Positions 17,109 to 25,702 of a stretch of DNA of 56,340 nucleotides are shown here, in pieces. Numbering within the stretch: position 1 is the first letter of the stretch; each line of letters begins with the position of its first letter. This DNA is from Pseudothermotoga sp. (lineage in GTDB: Bacteria; Thermotogota; Thermotogae; Thermotogales; DSM-5069): assembly GCA_003510135.1 (NCBI GenBank), contig DOKY01000002.1, forward strand, positions 206,793 through 263,132. Direction: 5' to 3'. The position numbers were made by a program, and so were the translations under genes. Under the pieces are notes generated by a model, which searched no databases, was not told where the DNA came from, and worked only from the letters and a program-made list of their open reading frames with translations.

Positions 17109-18368
17109 GTGGGCAAACTCATCGTTCACGGTGGTGCGAGCCTCGACGGCTCTGTGAAGATCTCCGGCGCAAAAAATGCCGCTCTTCCCATCCTTGCGGC
17201 GACGATTTTGCTCGATGAACCGGTCGTGATTCACAACGTTCCAGATCTGCTGGATGTGCGCACGATGCTGGAGATCCTTCAATCGGTTGGTTGCGAGGTG
17301 AAGTTCGAGAAAAACACGGTGCACTTGAGACCCTCGCCGAATTTGAAGGGCGAGGTGCCCTACGAACCCGTCAGAAAGATGCGAGCATCCTTCAACGTTC
17401 TTGGTCCGCTGGCGGTCAAGTGCAGCGAAGCTTCAGTGTCGCTCCCTGGAGGATGTTCCATTGGCGTGAGACCTGTGGATTTTCATCTTGAAGGTCTTCA
17501 GAAGCTTGGCTTCTCCATCGAGATAGAGCATGGCGTCGTTAAGGCAAAGAGAGAAAAGAAGCTTAAGGAGTGCTACGTGTATTTTCCTTTCCCCAGCGTT
17601 GGAGCGACCGAACACATAATGACTACCGCTGTCCTGCTTGGAGGAACAAGAACGGTAATTGAGAATGCTGCGATGGAACCTGAGATAGTTGATCTTGCAG
17701 AGTTTCTCAAACGCTGTGGGGCCAAAATCTTTGGAGCAGGAAGCAGAAGGATCGAAATCGAAGGCGTGGATCGATTGAAATCTTGTGAGCATTCCATCAT
17801 TCCAGACCGTATAGAGGCCGGCACGTACGCAATAGCGGCTGCAGCGACGCGGGGCAAGGTGGTCTTAGAGGGTGTCAGATCCGATCACATGATGGCCGCC
17901 ATCGATGCGCTGAACCAATCCGGGGCTCGAATCAAGTTTGACGATGAGAACCTTTTGGTCCAGATGAACGAGCGACCCAAACCTCTCAAACTTCAGGTGT
18001 CTCCGTATCCTGGTTTTCCGACGGATCTACAACCCCAGATGATCGCATATCTCAGTGTGGCTGATGGCACTTCCGTGGTCGTTGAGACGGTGTTCAAGTC
18101 TCGGTTCCAGCACGTCGATGAACTCAGAAGACTCGGATGCAAGATCGAACTCACAGATGGAACAGCGATCGTCTATGGGGTAGAGAAGCTGCAAGGCGCA
18201 ATCGTGAAGGCCACAGATCTGAGGGCTGCAGCCGCGCTGGTGATTGCAGGCCTTATGGCCGAGGGGACAACGATCGTTGAAGATGTCGATCAGATCTTCA
18301 GAGGCTACGAGGATCTGACAAGAAAACTCACCGAACTTTCCGCAGTCGTGGAGTACGAGAATGGTTGA
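17109..18368 (+). CDS. murA: UDP-N-acetylglucosamine 1-carboxyvinyltransferase MurA
   Basis: First committed step of peptidoglycan synthesis: transfers enolpyruvate from PEP to UDP-GlcNAc. Lys22 in 'SGAKNAALPI', Cys116 in 'PGGCSIGVRPVD' (the fosfomycin target residue is kept as Cys), 'RMRAS'-like 'KMRASFNVLGPL', and 'ATDLRAAAALVIAGLMA' are all present. 419 residues, standard. GTG start one base after the GGDEF-like gene. Overlaps the radical SAM gene by eight bases. Confidence 0.97.
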   Translation: MGKLIVHGGASLDGSVKISGAKNAALPILAATILLDEPVVIHNVPDLLDVRTMLEILQSVGCEVKFEKNTVHLRPSPNLKGEVPYEPVRKMRASFNVLGPLAVKCSEASVSLPGGCSIGVRPVDFHLEGLQKLGFSIEIEHGVVKAKREKKLKECYVYFPFPSVGATEHIMTTAVLLGGTRTVIENAAMEPEIVDLAEFLKRCGAKIFGAGSRRIEIEGVDRLKSCEHSIIPDRIEAGTYAIAAAATRGKVVLEGVRSDHMMAAIDALNQSGARIKFDDENLLVQMNERPKPLKLQVSPYPGFPTDLQPQMIAYLSVADGTSVVVETVFKSRFQHVDELRRLGCKIELTDGTAIVYGVEKLQGAIVKATDLRAAAALVIAGLMAEGTTIVEDVDQIFRGYEDLTRKLTELSAVVEYENG

Positions 18369-19314
18369 ACGTGTGATCGATTGGCTCGAAAAGAATCTCT
18401 CGAACTGCAGGCTTTGTCCTCTCAGTTGCGGTGTTGATCGGCATCATCGACCCGGCACCTGCGGGGTTGGTGTCAGACCGAAGCTTTCCAGCGTGATTCT
18501 GCACTTTGGAGAAGAACCTCCGATCAGTGGGGAAACCGGTGCTGGCACGGTCTTTTTCAGTGGTTGCAACATGCGCTGCATTTACTGTCAGAACATGAAT
18601 TTCAGTCAGAAAGGTTTGGGCATCGAGGTGAGCACGCAAGAGCTCGCAGAGTTCTTCCTCGATTTGCAGCAAAGTGGTGCAAAAACGTTGAACCTCGTGA
18701 CCCCTGCTCCGAACGTGGCGTTCATAGTGAAAGCTTTATTCATCGCGAGGGAACGTGGGTTCAATCTACCCGTGGTTTACAACACGAGCAGCTATGAAGA
18801 TGTTGAGACACTGCGCAGACTCGAAGGAATCGTGGACATATACCTTGCGGACCTGAGGTACGCTGATGACGAAACTGGACGGAAGTATTCAAAGGTACCC
18901 AACTATTTCTCTGTGGCGAGCAAGGCTTTGGTAGAGATGCACCGGCAGGTCGGGCCGTTCGATGAGAAAAGAATGAAGGGTCTGATCGTTCGTCATTTGG
19001 TGCTTCCCAACGATGTTGCAAAATCTCAACGTGTTCTTGATTTCATCTATTTTTGCCTGTCACCTTCTGTACCCGTATCGATCATGTCTCAGTACAACCC
19101 CGTCTTTGGCGCACAAACAGACCCGGTCATAGGAAGAAGGATCAAGAAAAATGAATATGAGCGCGTCATAGATTATGCACTCAAACTGGGCTTGAACGGT
19201 TGGATGCAGACCGACGAAAAAAAGCGGGTCACTGTTAGGCCGGTTTCGTCCACCTATAAGATCATCGAGAAGATGAGATCAAGAGCAGTAAAAGAACTGC
19301 TCCCAAACCAATAG
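18361..19314 (+). CDS. Radical SAM protein, PflA-like (COG1313 type)
   Basis: Radical SAM enzyme of 317 residues. The CxxxCxxC cluster motif is Cys69, Cys73, Cys76 ('GCNMRCIYCQN'), preceded by four cysteines (16, 19, 23, 34; 'CRLCPLSCGVDRHHRPGTCG') that could hold another metal or cluster. This layout matches the uncharacterised pyruvate-formate-lyase-activase-like family COG1313; the substrate is unknown. Its ATG lies eight bases inside the murA end. The 3' end runs 53 bases into the convergent PEGA gene. Confidence 0.85.
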   Translation: MVERVIDWLEKNLSNCRLCPLSCGVDRHHRPGTCGVGVRPKLSSVILHFGEEPPISGETGAGTVFFSGCNMRCIYCQNMNFSQKGLGIEVSTQELAEFFLDLQQSGAKTLNLVTPAPNVAFIVKALFIARERGFNLPVVYNTSSYEDVETLRRLEGIVDIYLADLRYADDETGRKYSKVPNYFSVASKALVEMHRQVGPFDEKRMKGLIVRHLVLPNDVAKSQRVLDFIYFCLSPSVPVSIMSQYNPVFGAQTDPVIGRRIKKNEYERVIDYALKLGLNGWMQTDEKKRVTVRPVSSTYKIIEKMRSRAVKELLPNQ

Positions 19315-20134
19315 CAGATACCGTCAGGATCTTCTCTTTCGTGTACGTGTAAACGCTCCTGTCCACAAAGACCGTTTCCCTGGCGGTGTAGGACTCTTCT
19401 GGTGTGCGCGCGACAACCTCCACCACGTATTCGCCATCTTCAACGCCGGTCCCATACCAGGCCAGAACGTTTGTACCGGCTTTGCCTTTGAGCGATTTTG
19501 TCCAGACCGTTCTGTCTGATTTGTCGACGACGTTCACGATCAAATCCGCTGGCTTAGACAGATATATGTAGAAGCTCGTCGCGTCCTGGTACCAGTCGTT
19601 GTTTGGGGAAAAGGTTTTCGGCTCGATCTTGAGGTTGACCGTGAGCGTTTCCTCGACGAGGGTCAAGTTCACAGCTGTCTCTTTCGCGTAAGCAACGTTC
19701 ACCATATGCGTTTGTGGTTGATAACCACTCGCTTTGAATGTCAAATACTGGCTCCCCTCTGGCACTAGAACTGTGTCTTTCACGCTCCTGATGGTTCCAA
19801 GGTAGTAGTCTTCGGCGTACACCTCGACGGGATACACATTCGAAAACACTCTCAACTGTCCCGCGCGTTTCAATGACGCCTGTACTACGGCCTGTCCCGC
19901 TTGCGTTACGAGCACGACTCCTTCGAAAGGCAGATAGAAGGATTTGGTCACGCTAATTCTGTACTGACCCGGCGTTTGAAAGGTGAGCACCAGAACACCG
20001 TTTATGTCCGTGATGCCCCTGTAGATGCCATCTACGTAAACCCAGGAGAAGGGTTCGGTTCTCACCACGACGACATACTCCGCAAGCACAAGTGTGTAAA
20101 CAAAGACCAGAACCAACAACCAGAAGCGTTTCAT
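19262..20134 (-). CDS. PEGA-domain surface protein with C-terminal membrane anchor
   Basis: 290 residues. Signal peptide (about residues 1-18), then PEGA-like repeats: 'VVRTEPFSWVYVDGIYRG' and 'LRVFSNVYPVEVYAEDYYLG', then an Ig-like segment with 'FSPNNDWYQDATSFYIYL' as in FlgD/gliding-type C-terminal domains, and a hydrophobic stretch close to the end ('VSAIGLGAVLLLLL'). Probably exposed outside the cell membrane; no enzymatic role is visible. ATG start after GAGGTGAG. It converges with and overlaps the radical SAM gene by 53 bases. Confidence 0.75.
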   Translation of the reverse strand: MKRFWLLVLVFVYTLVLAEYVVVVRTEPFSWVYVDGIYRGITDINGVLVLTFQTPGQYRISVTKSFYLPFEGVVLVTQAGQAVVQASLKRAGQLRVFSNVYPVEVYAEDYYLGTIRSVKDTVLVPEGSQYLTFKASGYQPQTHMVNVAYAKETAVNLTLVEETLTVNLKIEPKTFSPNNDWYQDATSFYIYLSKPADLIVNVVDKSDRTVWTKSLKGKAGTNVLAWYGTGVEDGEYVVEVVARTPEESYTARETVFVDRSVYTYTKEKILTVSAIGLGAVLLLLLISSSR

Positions 20135-20222
20135 GGCTTCTCACCTCACTTGCGATCCTCTTGAATCAACACTTTCAGTACGAAAATGCGGGCTCCAAAG
20201 CGATGCGTTGTGAGCTTTACTA

Positions 20223-20228
20223 ATTATA
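20223..20228 (-). promoter_or_regulatory. -10 element for the PEGA gene
   Basis: Perfect TATAAT on the reverse strand, about 90 bases before the PEGA start; the best -35 (TTGGTT) is 20 bases away, so the assignment is tentative. It is back to back with the tRNA-Gln promoter. Confidence 0.4.
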
Positions 20229-20254
20229 ACCCACAAAGTCATGAACGAACCAAC

Positions 20255-20283
20255 TTGAAAAGGACCAAAAATGATGGTAAAAT
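20255..20283 (+). promoter_or_regulatory. Promoter of tRNA-Gln
   Basis: TTGAAA (20255-20260), 17 bases, TAAAAT (20278-20283), with TGG just before the -10. The tRNA begins 12 bases downstream. Confidence 0.7.
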
Positions 20284-20294
20284 AACAGAGGCAA

Positions 20295-20368
20295 TGGGAG
20301 GTCGTCTAACGGTAGGACAGCGGACTCTGGATCCGCCGGTGGAGGTTCGAGTCCTCCCCTCCCAGCCA
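20295..20368 (+). tRNA. tRNA-Gln (CTG anticodon)
   Basis: 74 bases with encoded CCA. The acceptor stem TGGGAGG pairs with CCTCCCA, the discriminator is G, the T-arm is GGAGG-TTCGAGT-CCTCC and the anticodon loop is ACTCTGGA with anticodon CTG. The weak U1-A72 pair and G73 are glutamine identity features. Own promoter and terminator flank it. Confidence 0.95.
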
Positions 20369-20378
20369 GGACGATGCG

Positions 20379-20405
20379 GGGCGGGACGATGTGCCCGCCC
20401 TTTTT
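20379..20405 (+). terminator. Rho-independent terminator of tRNA-Gln
   Basis: GGGCGGG (20379-20385), 8-base loop, CCCGCCC (20394-20400), then five T. It ends the tRNA transcript before the trigger factor gene. Confidence 0.85.
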
Positions 20406-20415
20406 GTGATCGTTG

Positions 20416-20421
20416 TATAAT
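20416..20421 (+). promoter_or_regulatory. -10 element for tig-clpP-mutS
   Basis: Perfect TATAAT right after the tRNA terminator and 24 bases before the tig ATG. No convincing -35, since that place is taken by the terminator stem. Confidence 0.45.
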
Positions 20422-20445
20422 GTGGCGTGTGAAGGAGGAGGAGCG

Positions 20446-21750
20446 ATGGAAAAAAACGTTGTGAACGTCGACGAGAACGTTGTGACGTACGAGTATTTGT
20501 TCAACGACGAAGAAAAACGTGCGGCAGAGTCGGTGGCACTTAAAAAGATCGCAAGAGACGTCGAAGTTCCCGGTTTCAGAAAGGGAAAGGTCCCGGAGTT
20601 CATCCTGCGTGCGAGGTTCCCAGAAACGCTGAAAGCCGAAACGCTCGAGGAACTGATGTCGAAGGTTTTGGAAGATCTGAAACAAGAGGAGATCATTCTG
20701 CCCGTCTACCCCATAGACATCGATTTGGAAACGAACGGCGCAAGGTTGGTTGTCGAGGTTCACAGAAGACCCGAGGTTCAACTCAAACCGTTCGAAGACT
20801 TCGAATTGAAGAGAATTGACAAACCCTCCGTGCTGAAAAAGTACGTTGAGGATAAGTTGAAGGAGCTCCAGGAGCAGCATGCAATCGTTCAGCCCAAGGA
20901 AGGTCCAGCGGAATATGAAGACCTCGTCAGGGTGAAGATGACGATATCGACAAACGATGAGGTGATCGTGGACGGCAAAGAAGTTGAGTACGTGCTCCAC
21001 AGGGACGACGACAGGCCAATCGTTACCGAGCTGATCGGCAAGAAAGCTGGCGAAGTCGTTGAGTTCGAAAAGACCTTCGAAGATGGAAAGAGCTACCACT
21101 ACAGGATAGAAGTCTTGCAGGTCAACAGCCGAACGCTCCCGATAGTCTCCGACGAATTTGCCAGAACAGTGAACTCACAGTACGAGACGCTCCAGCAACT
21201 CAGAGAAGCCATCGAGAAAGAAGCCAGCGAAATGTACGACAGGGACATCAAACATTTTTTGCGCGATCAAGCGATAGACGTGCTGATCAAAACGAGTGAG
21301 TTGAAGATCTCAAGTAAAACACTCGAAAGACTCGCAAAGCGCACACTCGAAGACATCAAATCCAACCACGAAGAATACGAAAAGCTGCTGAAAGAATACG
21401 ACAACGACGAAGAAAAAGCCCTCGAAGCGATCAAGCGCTATTATTTGCAGGATCTCAAAGCGGAGTACACCATCGCAGAGGCGGTGCGTCAAAACAATAT
21501 CGAAGTCAGCGATGAAGAGATGATGGCACAGGCAGAAAAGCTCGCCCTCGCCTGGGGTATTTCTGTAGAGCGTGCCAAATCGCTCCTGAAGAACAGAAGA
21601 GACATCTACGAAGAGGTTAAGGGCGAACTGATTAGGGAAAAGATAGCCGACAGGATCCTTGAAAAGTGCAAGATCATTGATGTGAAACCTGAGGAGGTGA
21701 GCACAAATGAGTCTGGAGCAGATAGCCCAGCTGATACCAACGGTGATTGA
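20446..21750 (+). CDS. tig: Trigger factor
   Basis: Ribosome-bound chaperone, 434 residues. It has the ribosome-binding signature 'PGFRKGKVP' near residue 40, a central peptidyl-prolyl isomerase (FKBP-like) region that is poorly conserved in sequence, and a long charged helical C-terminal domain. The ATG at 20446 follows AAGGAGGAGGA; an upstream in-frame ATG at 20413 lies in the promoter. It overlaps clpP by 44 bases, so chaperone, protease and mutS follow as one operon. Confidence 0.93.
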   Translation: MEKNVVNVDENVVTYEYLFNDEEKRAAESVALKKIARDVEVPGFRKGKVPEFILRARFPETLKAETLEELMSKVLEDLKQEEIILPVYPIDIDLETNGARLVVEVHRRPEVQLKPFEDFELKRIDKPSVLKKYVEDKLKELQEQHAIVQPKEGPAEYEDLVRVKMTISTNDEVIVDGKEVEYVLHRDDDRPIVTELIGKKAGEVVEFEKTFEDGKSYHYRIEVLQVNSRTLPIVSDEFARTVNSQYETLQQLREAIEKEASEMYDRDIKHFLRDQAIDVLIKTSELKISSKTLERLAKRTLEDIKSNHEEYEKLLKEYDNDEEKALEAIKRYYLQDLKAEYTIAEAVRQNNIEVSDEEMMAQAEKLALAWGISVERAKSLLKNRRDIYEEVKGELIREKIADRILEKCKIIDVKPEEVSTNESGADSPADTNGD

Positions 21751-22312
21751 ATCCACAGGTCGTTACGAACGCGCTTATGACATATACTCACGCCTTCTGA
21801 AAGACAGGATCGTGTTTCTGGGTTATCCCATCGACGATCACACGGCGAACCTCGTGGTGGCTCAACTTCTCTTCCTCGAGGCTGAGGATCCTGACAAGGA
21901 CATACAACTCTACATCAACAGTCCTGGTGGCTCGGTTACCGCGGGCCTCGCGATCTACGACACGATGCAGTACGTGAAGTGCGACGTGGTGACCATCTGC
22001 GTCGGCCAGGCGGCTTCCATGGCAGCCGTCCTTTTGGCAAGCGGGACGAAGGGCAAGCGTTTCGCACTTCCAAACGCGAGGATCATGTTGCATCAACCCC
22101 TGGGTGGTGCAGAAGGTCCAGTGAAGGATGTGGAGATCATCACCAAAGAGTTGCTCAGGATAAAGAACCTCATCAACCGGATACTCAGTGAAAAGACCGG
22201 CCAACCCATGGAGCGGATCGAAAAAGACACTGACAGGGATTTCTTCATGAGCGCCTATGAGGCACTCCAGTATGGACTGATAGACAAGGTGATCGAGCCG
22301 AAAAGAAGGTGA
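21707..22312 (+). CDS. clpP: ATP-dependent Clp protease proteolytic subunit
   Basis: Serine protease that forms the tetradecameric barrel. The catalytic triad is Ser104 ('GQAASMAAVLL'), His129 ('RIMLHQPLGG') and Asp178 ('DTDRD'), with the spacing of the E. coli enzyme. 201 residues. The ATG at 21707 has GAGGTGAG upstream within the last codons of tig. Confidence 0.97.
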   Translation: MSLEQIAQLIPTVIESTGRYERAYDIYSRLLKDRIVFLGYPIDDHTANLVVAQLLFLEAEDPDKDIQLYINSPGGSVTAGLAIYDTMQYVKCDVVTICVGQAASMAAVLLASGTKGKRFALPNARIMLHQPLGGAEGPVKDVEIITKELLRIKNLINRILSEKTGQPMERIEKDTDRDFFMSAYEALQYGLIDKVIEPKRR

Positions 22313-22329
22313 GTTTCTTGAAACTCACC
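22308..22329 (+). promoter_or_regulatory. Perfect inverted repeat over the mutS ribosome binding site and start
   Basis: GGTGAGTTTC (22308-22317), TT, GAAACTCACC (22320-22329). In RNA this is a 10-pair hairpin that contains the ribosome binding site, the clpP stop and the mutS TTG start. The coding constraint of the first mutS codons does not by itself require such a perfect repeat. Confidence 0.6.
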
Positions 22330-24756
22330 CCCTTGATGCAGCAATACATGAAGATAAAATCTAAACACAAAGATGCGATCCTTTTATTCCGTCTGGGAGA
22401 CTTTTACGAGGCTTTTTTCGATGATGCAAAAGTAGTTTCTGAGAAACTCGACATCGTTCTTACACAACGTCAGGGTGCGCCCATGGCGGGCGTTCCTTAC
22501 CATGCGCTGAACTCCTACTTGAAAAGGCTTGTCCAGCTCGGATACAAGGTTGCGATATGTGATCAGGTGGAAGATCCCGCAACGGCCAAGGGGTTGGTCC
22601 GCAGAGAAGTTACCAGGATCGTCACGCCCGGAACACTAGTTGAAGAAGAACTGCTGGAAGGAAGTCTCAACAACTACCTCGTGGCCGTTTGTAAACAAGG
22701 CGATCGTTACGCCGTTGCGGGGGCGGACGTGTCAACAGGTGAAACTTTCTGGACTTCTTTGAACGATCTCGACGAGCTGGGTGATCTTTTAAAATCCATC
22801 GGGACCAGCCAGATCCTCTACGAACCTTCCCTGAAAGATCAGCTCGAGGATAGATTCACGGAAAACATCGTTCTTGAACCCCTTCAGGACTGGCATCTGA
22901 ACCGTGCGAACATCGCTCAGGACATCGCTCAGGCGTTTAACGTGACGATCGTTGATCATTTAGAACTTTCAGAAGGAGAACTTGCCTTCGCCGCACTGGT
23001 GAGGTACATCAGATACACCCTCATGTCGGAACAGATCTTTTTGAAGCCTCCAAGAGCTCTCAGATCCAACGATTACGTGTTTCTTGACGCCTCGACCATA
23101 GAACAACTTGGACTTTTACCGAAAAATGGGCAAACGAGTCTGTTCGATGTTCTCAACTTCACAAGGACATCCATGGGTGCAAGGCTCTTGAAACAGTGGC
23201 TACTGCAACCCCTCAGAGGCAGGAACAAGATCGACTGGAGGTTGAACAAAGTCGAAGCGCTCGTTAAGGACCAGTTGTTGCTCAATGAGTTGAGGGAATA
23301 CCTGACATCTGTGAAGGACCTTCAGAGGATCCTAAGCCGTCTCGAGTACAACAAAGCCACGGTGAAGGATCTGGTGCACATCAGATTGACCTTGTCCGTG
23401 TGCCCGGCGATCAAGATGGCGGTGCAGACGAACGAAGTGTTCGACGACATGGCAAACATTGACTGTCTTGAAGATCTCCTTGACGAACTGAACAGAGCAC
23501 TGGAGGAAGAACCATCAATGAACGTCGGCGAAGGGAGCGTGATCAAGCCTGGATACGACGCGGTGCTTGACGAGCTCAGAAGCCTGGTCTTCAATGCTGA
23601 GAGTTTTCTCAAACAGATCGAACAGCGCGAAAGGATGAGAACCGGTATAAGCAACTTGAGGATCGGTTACAACGAAGTGTTTGGCTATTACATAGAGATC
23701 ACGAAGTCCAATCTCTCGAGGGTGCCGAAGGAGTACATCAGAAAGCAGACGCTCGTCAACTCTGAACGTTTCATCACCGAAGAGTTGAAGCAGCTGGAGG
23801 AGAAGATCATCACGGCAAAGGAAAAGCTCGAAAAGAGAGAGAAGGAACTTTTCACCGACCTCTGCTCGAAGGTTCGGAAGAACTCGGCAAGGCTTGCCAA
23901 GCTCGCAGACATGCTTTCCACACTCGATGTGCTCTGCTCGCTCGCCACGGCGGCCGTTCGTCATAACTATGTGAGGCCCACTTTTTCTGATGGAGCACTT
24001 GTGCTCAAAAATTCAAGACACCCCATAGTTGAGACGAAAATTGAAAACTTCGTGCCCAACGACCTGACTCTCGATGAGAAGAATTCTTTCATCGTTCTGA
24101 CAGGTCCAAACATGAGCGGTAAATCTACTTTTGTCAGGCAGATTGGACTCATCGCGGTGATGGCCCAGATGGGAAGCTTTGTCCCCGCAGAGCAAGCCAT
24201 TCTGCCGATTTTCGATAGGATTTTCGCAAAAATGGGTGTGCGTGACGACGTAGTCGCCGGTCGAAGCACGTTCTTAACTGAGATGAACGAGGTCGCAAAA
24301 ATCATTCATCATGCGACAAAGGATAGTTTGGTCCTGCTCGACGAAGTTGGTCGTGGAACGAGCACGTTCGATGGCATCAGCATCGCCTGGGCGGTGAGCG
24401 AGTACATACACAACAAGATTGGCTGCAAGTGTGTCTTCGCCACGCATTTCACCGAGCTCACGGAACTCGCCAACCTCTACGAGGGTATCCTGAACAAAAC
24501 GATACAGGTGGCGGAAGAAGGATCAACGATCGTGTTTCTGCACAAAGTCGTCGATGGCGTGGCAGACAAGGTGTACGGAATCGAGGTGGCTCAAATAGCC
24601 GGCCTACCGAGAGAGATCGTGGACAGAGCACGGGAAGTACTCGAGACGATATCCGAGAAGAGTGAACTTGAAAACAAGTTGCGTGTTGTTTCTACCGAGA
24701 GGCTGAAAAAGATCAAAAGGAGGAAGGTGCATCCGGACCAATCAACTCTGTGGTGA
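22318..24756 (+). CDS. mutS: DNA mismatch repair protein MutS
   Basis: Mismatch-recognition ATPase, 812 residues. The N-terminal mismatch-binding motif is 'FRLGDFYEAF' (F-x-E), with the clamp and lever domains in the middle; ATPase core: Walker A 'TGPNMSGKST', 'DDVVAGRSTFLTEM' and 'DEVGRGTSTFDG', then 'THFTEL'. TTG at 22318 is chosen: it gives the T. maritima-like start 'KLTPLMQQYMKIK' and lies five bases after AAGGTGA; GTG at 22309 would put the site inside the gene. The start lies in a perfect hairpin (22308-22329). Confidence 0.96.
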   Translation: MKLTPLMQQYMKIKSKHKDAILLFRLGDFYEAFFDDAKVVSEKLDIVLTQRQGAPMAGVPYHALNSYLKRLVQLGYKVAICDQVEDPATAKGLVRREVTRIVTPGTLVEEELLEGSLNNYLVAVCKQGDRYAVAGADVSTGETFWTSLNDLDELGDLLKSIGTSQILYEPSLKDQLEDRFTENIVLEPLQDWHLNRANIAQDIAQAFNVTIVDHLELSEGELAFAALVRYIRYTLMSEQIFLKPPRALRSNDYVFLDASTIEQLGLLPKNGQTSLFDVLNFTRTSMGARLLKQWLLQPLRGRNKIDWRLNKVEALVKDQLLLNELREYLTSVKDLQRILSRLEYNKATVKDLVHIRLTLSVCPAIKMAVQTNEVFDDMANIDCLEDLLDELNRALEEEPSMNVGEGSVIKPGYDAVLDELRSLVFNAESFLKQIEQRERMRTGISNLRIGYNEVFGYYIEITKSNLSRVPKEYIRKQTLVNSERFITEELKQLEEKIITAKEKLEKREKELFTDLCSKVRKNSARLAKLADMLSTLDVLCSLATAAVRHNYVRPTFSDGALVLKNSRHPIVETKIENFVPNDLTLDEKNSFIVLTGPNMSGKSTFVRQIGLIAVMAQMGSFVPAEQAILPIFDRIFAKMGVRDDVVAGRSTFLTEMNEVAKIIHHATKDSLVLLDEVGRGTSTFDGISIAWAVSEYIHNKIGCKCVFATHFTELTELANLYEGILNKTIQVAEEGSTIVFLHKVVDGVADKVYGIEVAQIAGLPREIVDRAREVLETISEKSELENKLRVVSTERLKKIKRRKVHPDQSTLW

Positions 24757-25576
24757 TCTTCCTTTTCTTCATCTTTCTCACAAGAGGGCAGACGCGGACA
24801 GCTTCGCGAGCGCATACTGGGGTTACAGGATATTCGGCGGGGGAATCTATATAGACAAACCGGATCTGACCGTGCGAAAGCTGATGGAAAGATTCTGTGT
24901 GAAGAATTGCTTTCCCCCGAAGACTGAACTTTTCTTCGTTTACGACACCTCAGATCCCGAACAGTTGCCCTTTCTTGTTCCTCATTACTGCGTCTTCGAC
25001 CATCACAACAATCCGCACGGTGGGTTCGTCGAAAAGGCCTTTTACTCTCATATCAGGCTGAGGAGTGCCAACGTGTTGAACCTGTACGATCTCTCTCATC
25101 AGGTTCTTCCCGATGACGTACTCTTCTGTTTCGCTGTTGCCTTAGTGAGTGAGACTGCTTTTCTGAGGACCGCGTGCTCCGAAGACCTGATGTACCTTTC
25201 CAGATTCCTCTCAGGTCACGTGCTGGAGGATGTTTTTGAGTTGATTCTGGAAGGTCGCGTCAAGGACATCAGCGGTTTCCTTACAAGGCTTTCCAGGATC
25301 GGGATCGTTGACTCACGAGAGAGGATCGGGATCGTCGAGTGCAAGGACGACGACGAGTTTCTCTGTGTTGCTGATTTGGCGATGTATCCGCTTTCTCTTT
25401 CGATTCTGCTCGGGAAGATGCCCTGGGGTGTGTGGGTCTACTGCAAAAAGAAACTCGTTCAGAAGGTCTACAGCGCTCTCAGACGTTTCGAAAACAGAAA
25501 AGCTGGTAGAATATATGAAACAAAGAACGTCGAAGCAGTTTTGAACACCATCCTCGAGATGTTCGAGCAAACTTAA
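24753..25576 (+). pseudogene. DHH-family phosphoesterase, frameshifted near its N-terminus
   Basis: Probable DHH/DHHA1-type phosphoesterase (nanoRNase/RecJ-like superfamily). The main frame carries 'HKRADADSFASAYWGY' (first metal motif, DxDS) and 'VFDHHNNPHGG' (the DHH motif), but between 24756 and 24872 it has no start codon. The GTG at 24753, which overlaps the mutS stop as GTGA, begins 'VIFLFFIF' in a different frame. Adding one base (a T in the TTT at 24774-24776) joins the two into a 274-residue protein with a sensible N-terminal strand before the metal motif. If no error exists, translation would have to start at the GTG at 24872 and lack the first motif. Gene follows mutS directly. Confidence 0.7.
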
Positions 25577-25630
25577 AAGAGAACCTTTCATCCCGTTCAC
25601 TGGTCCAAAAGAATAGACAATCTGTTATGG

Positions 25631-25636
25631 TAAAAT
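25631..25636 (+). promoter_or_regulatory. Extended -10 promoter before the UDG operon
   Basis: TGGTAAAAT with -10 TAAAAT at 25631-25636, about 67 bases before the UDG start, in the 126-base gap. A second weaker pair (TTGGAA 25641-25646, TAACAT 25663-25668) overlaps downstream. Confidence 0.4.
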
Positions 25637-25702
25637 GTTTTTGGAACCATAGTTGATGCTTTTAACATAGTTTCTGATCACCTACGCCCTGGAGGGTCAC
25701 TC

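Noticed and set aside
20239..21099. Reverse-strand frame of 286 codons over tRNA-Gln and tig
   Set aside because: It runs through the tRNA and its terminator and mirrors the trigger factor coding sequence.
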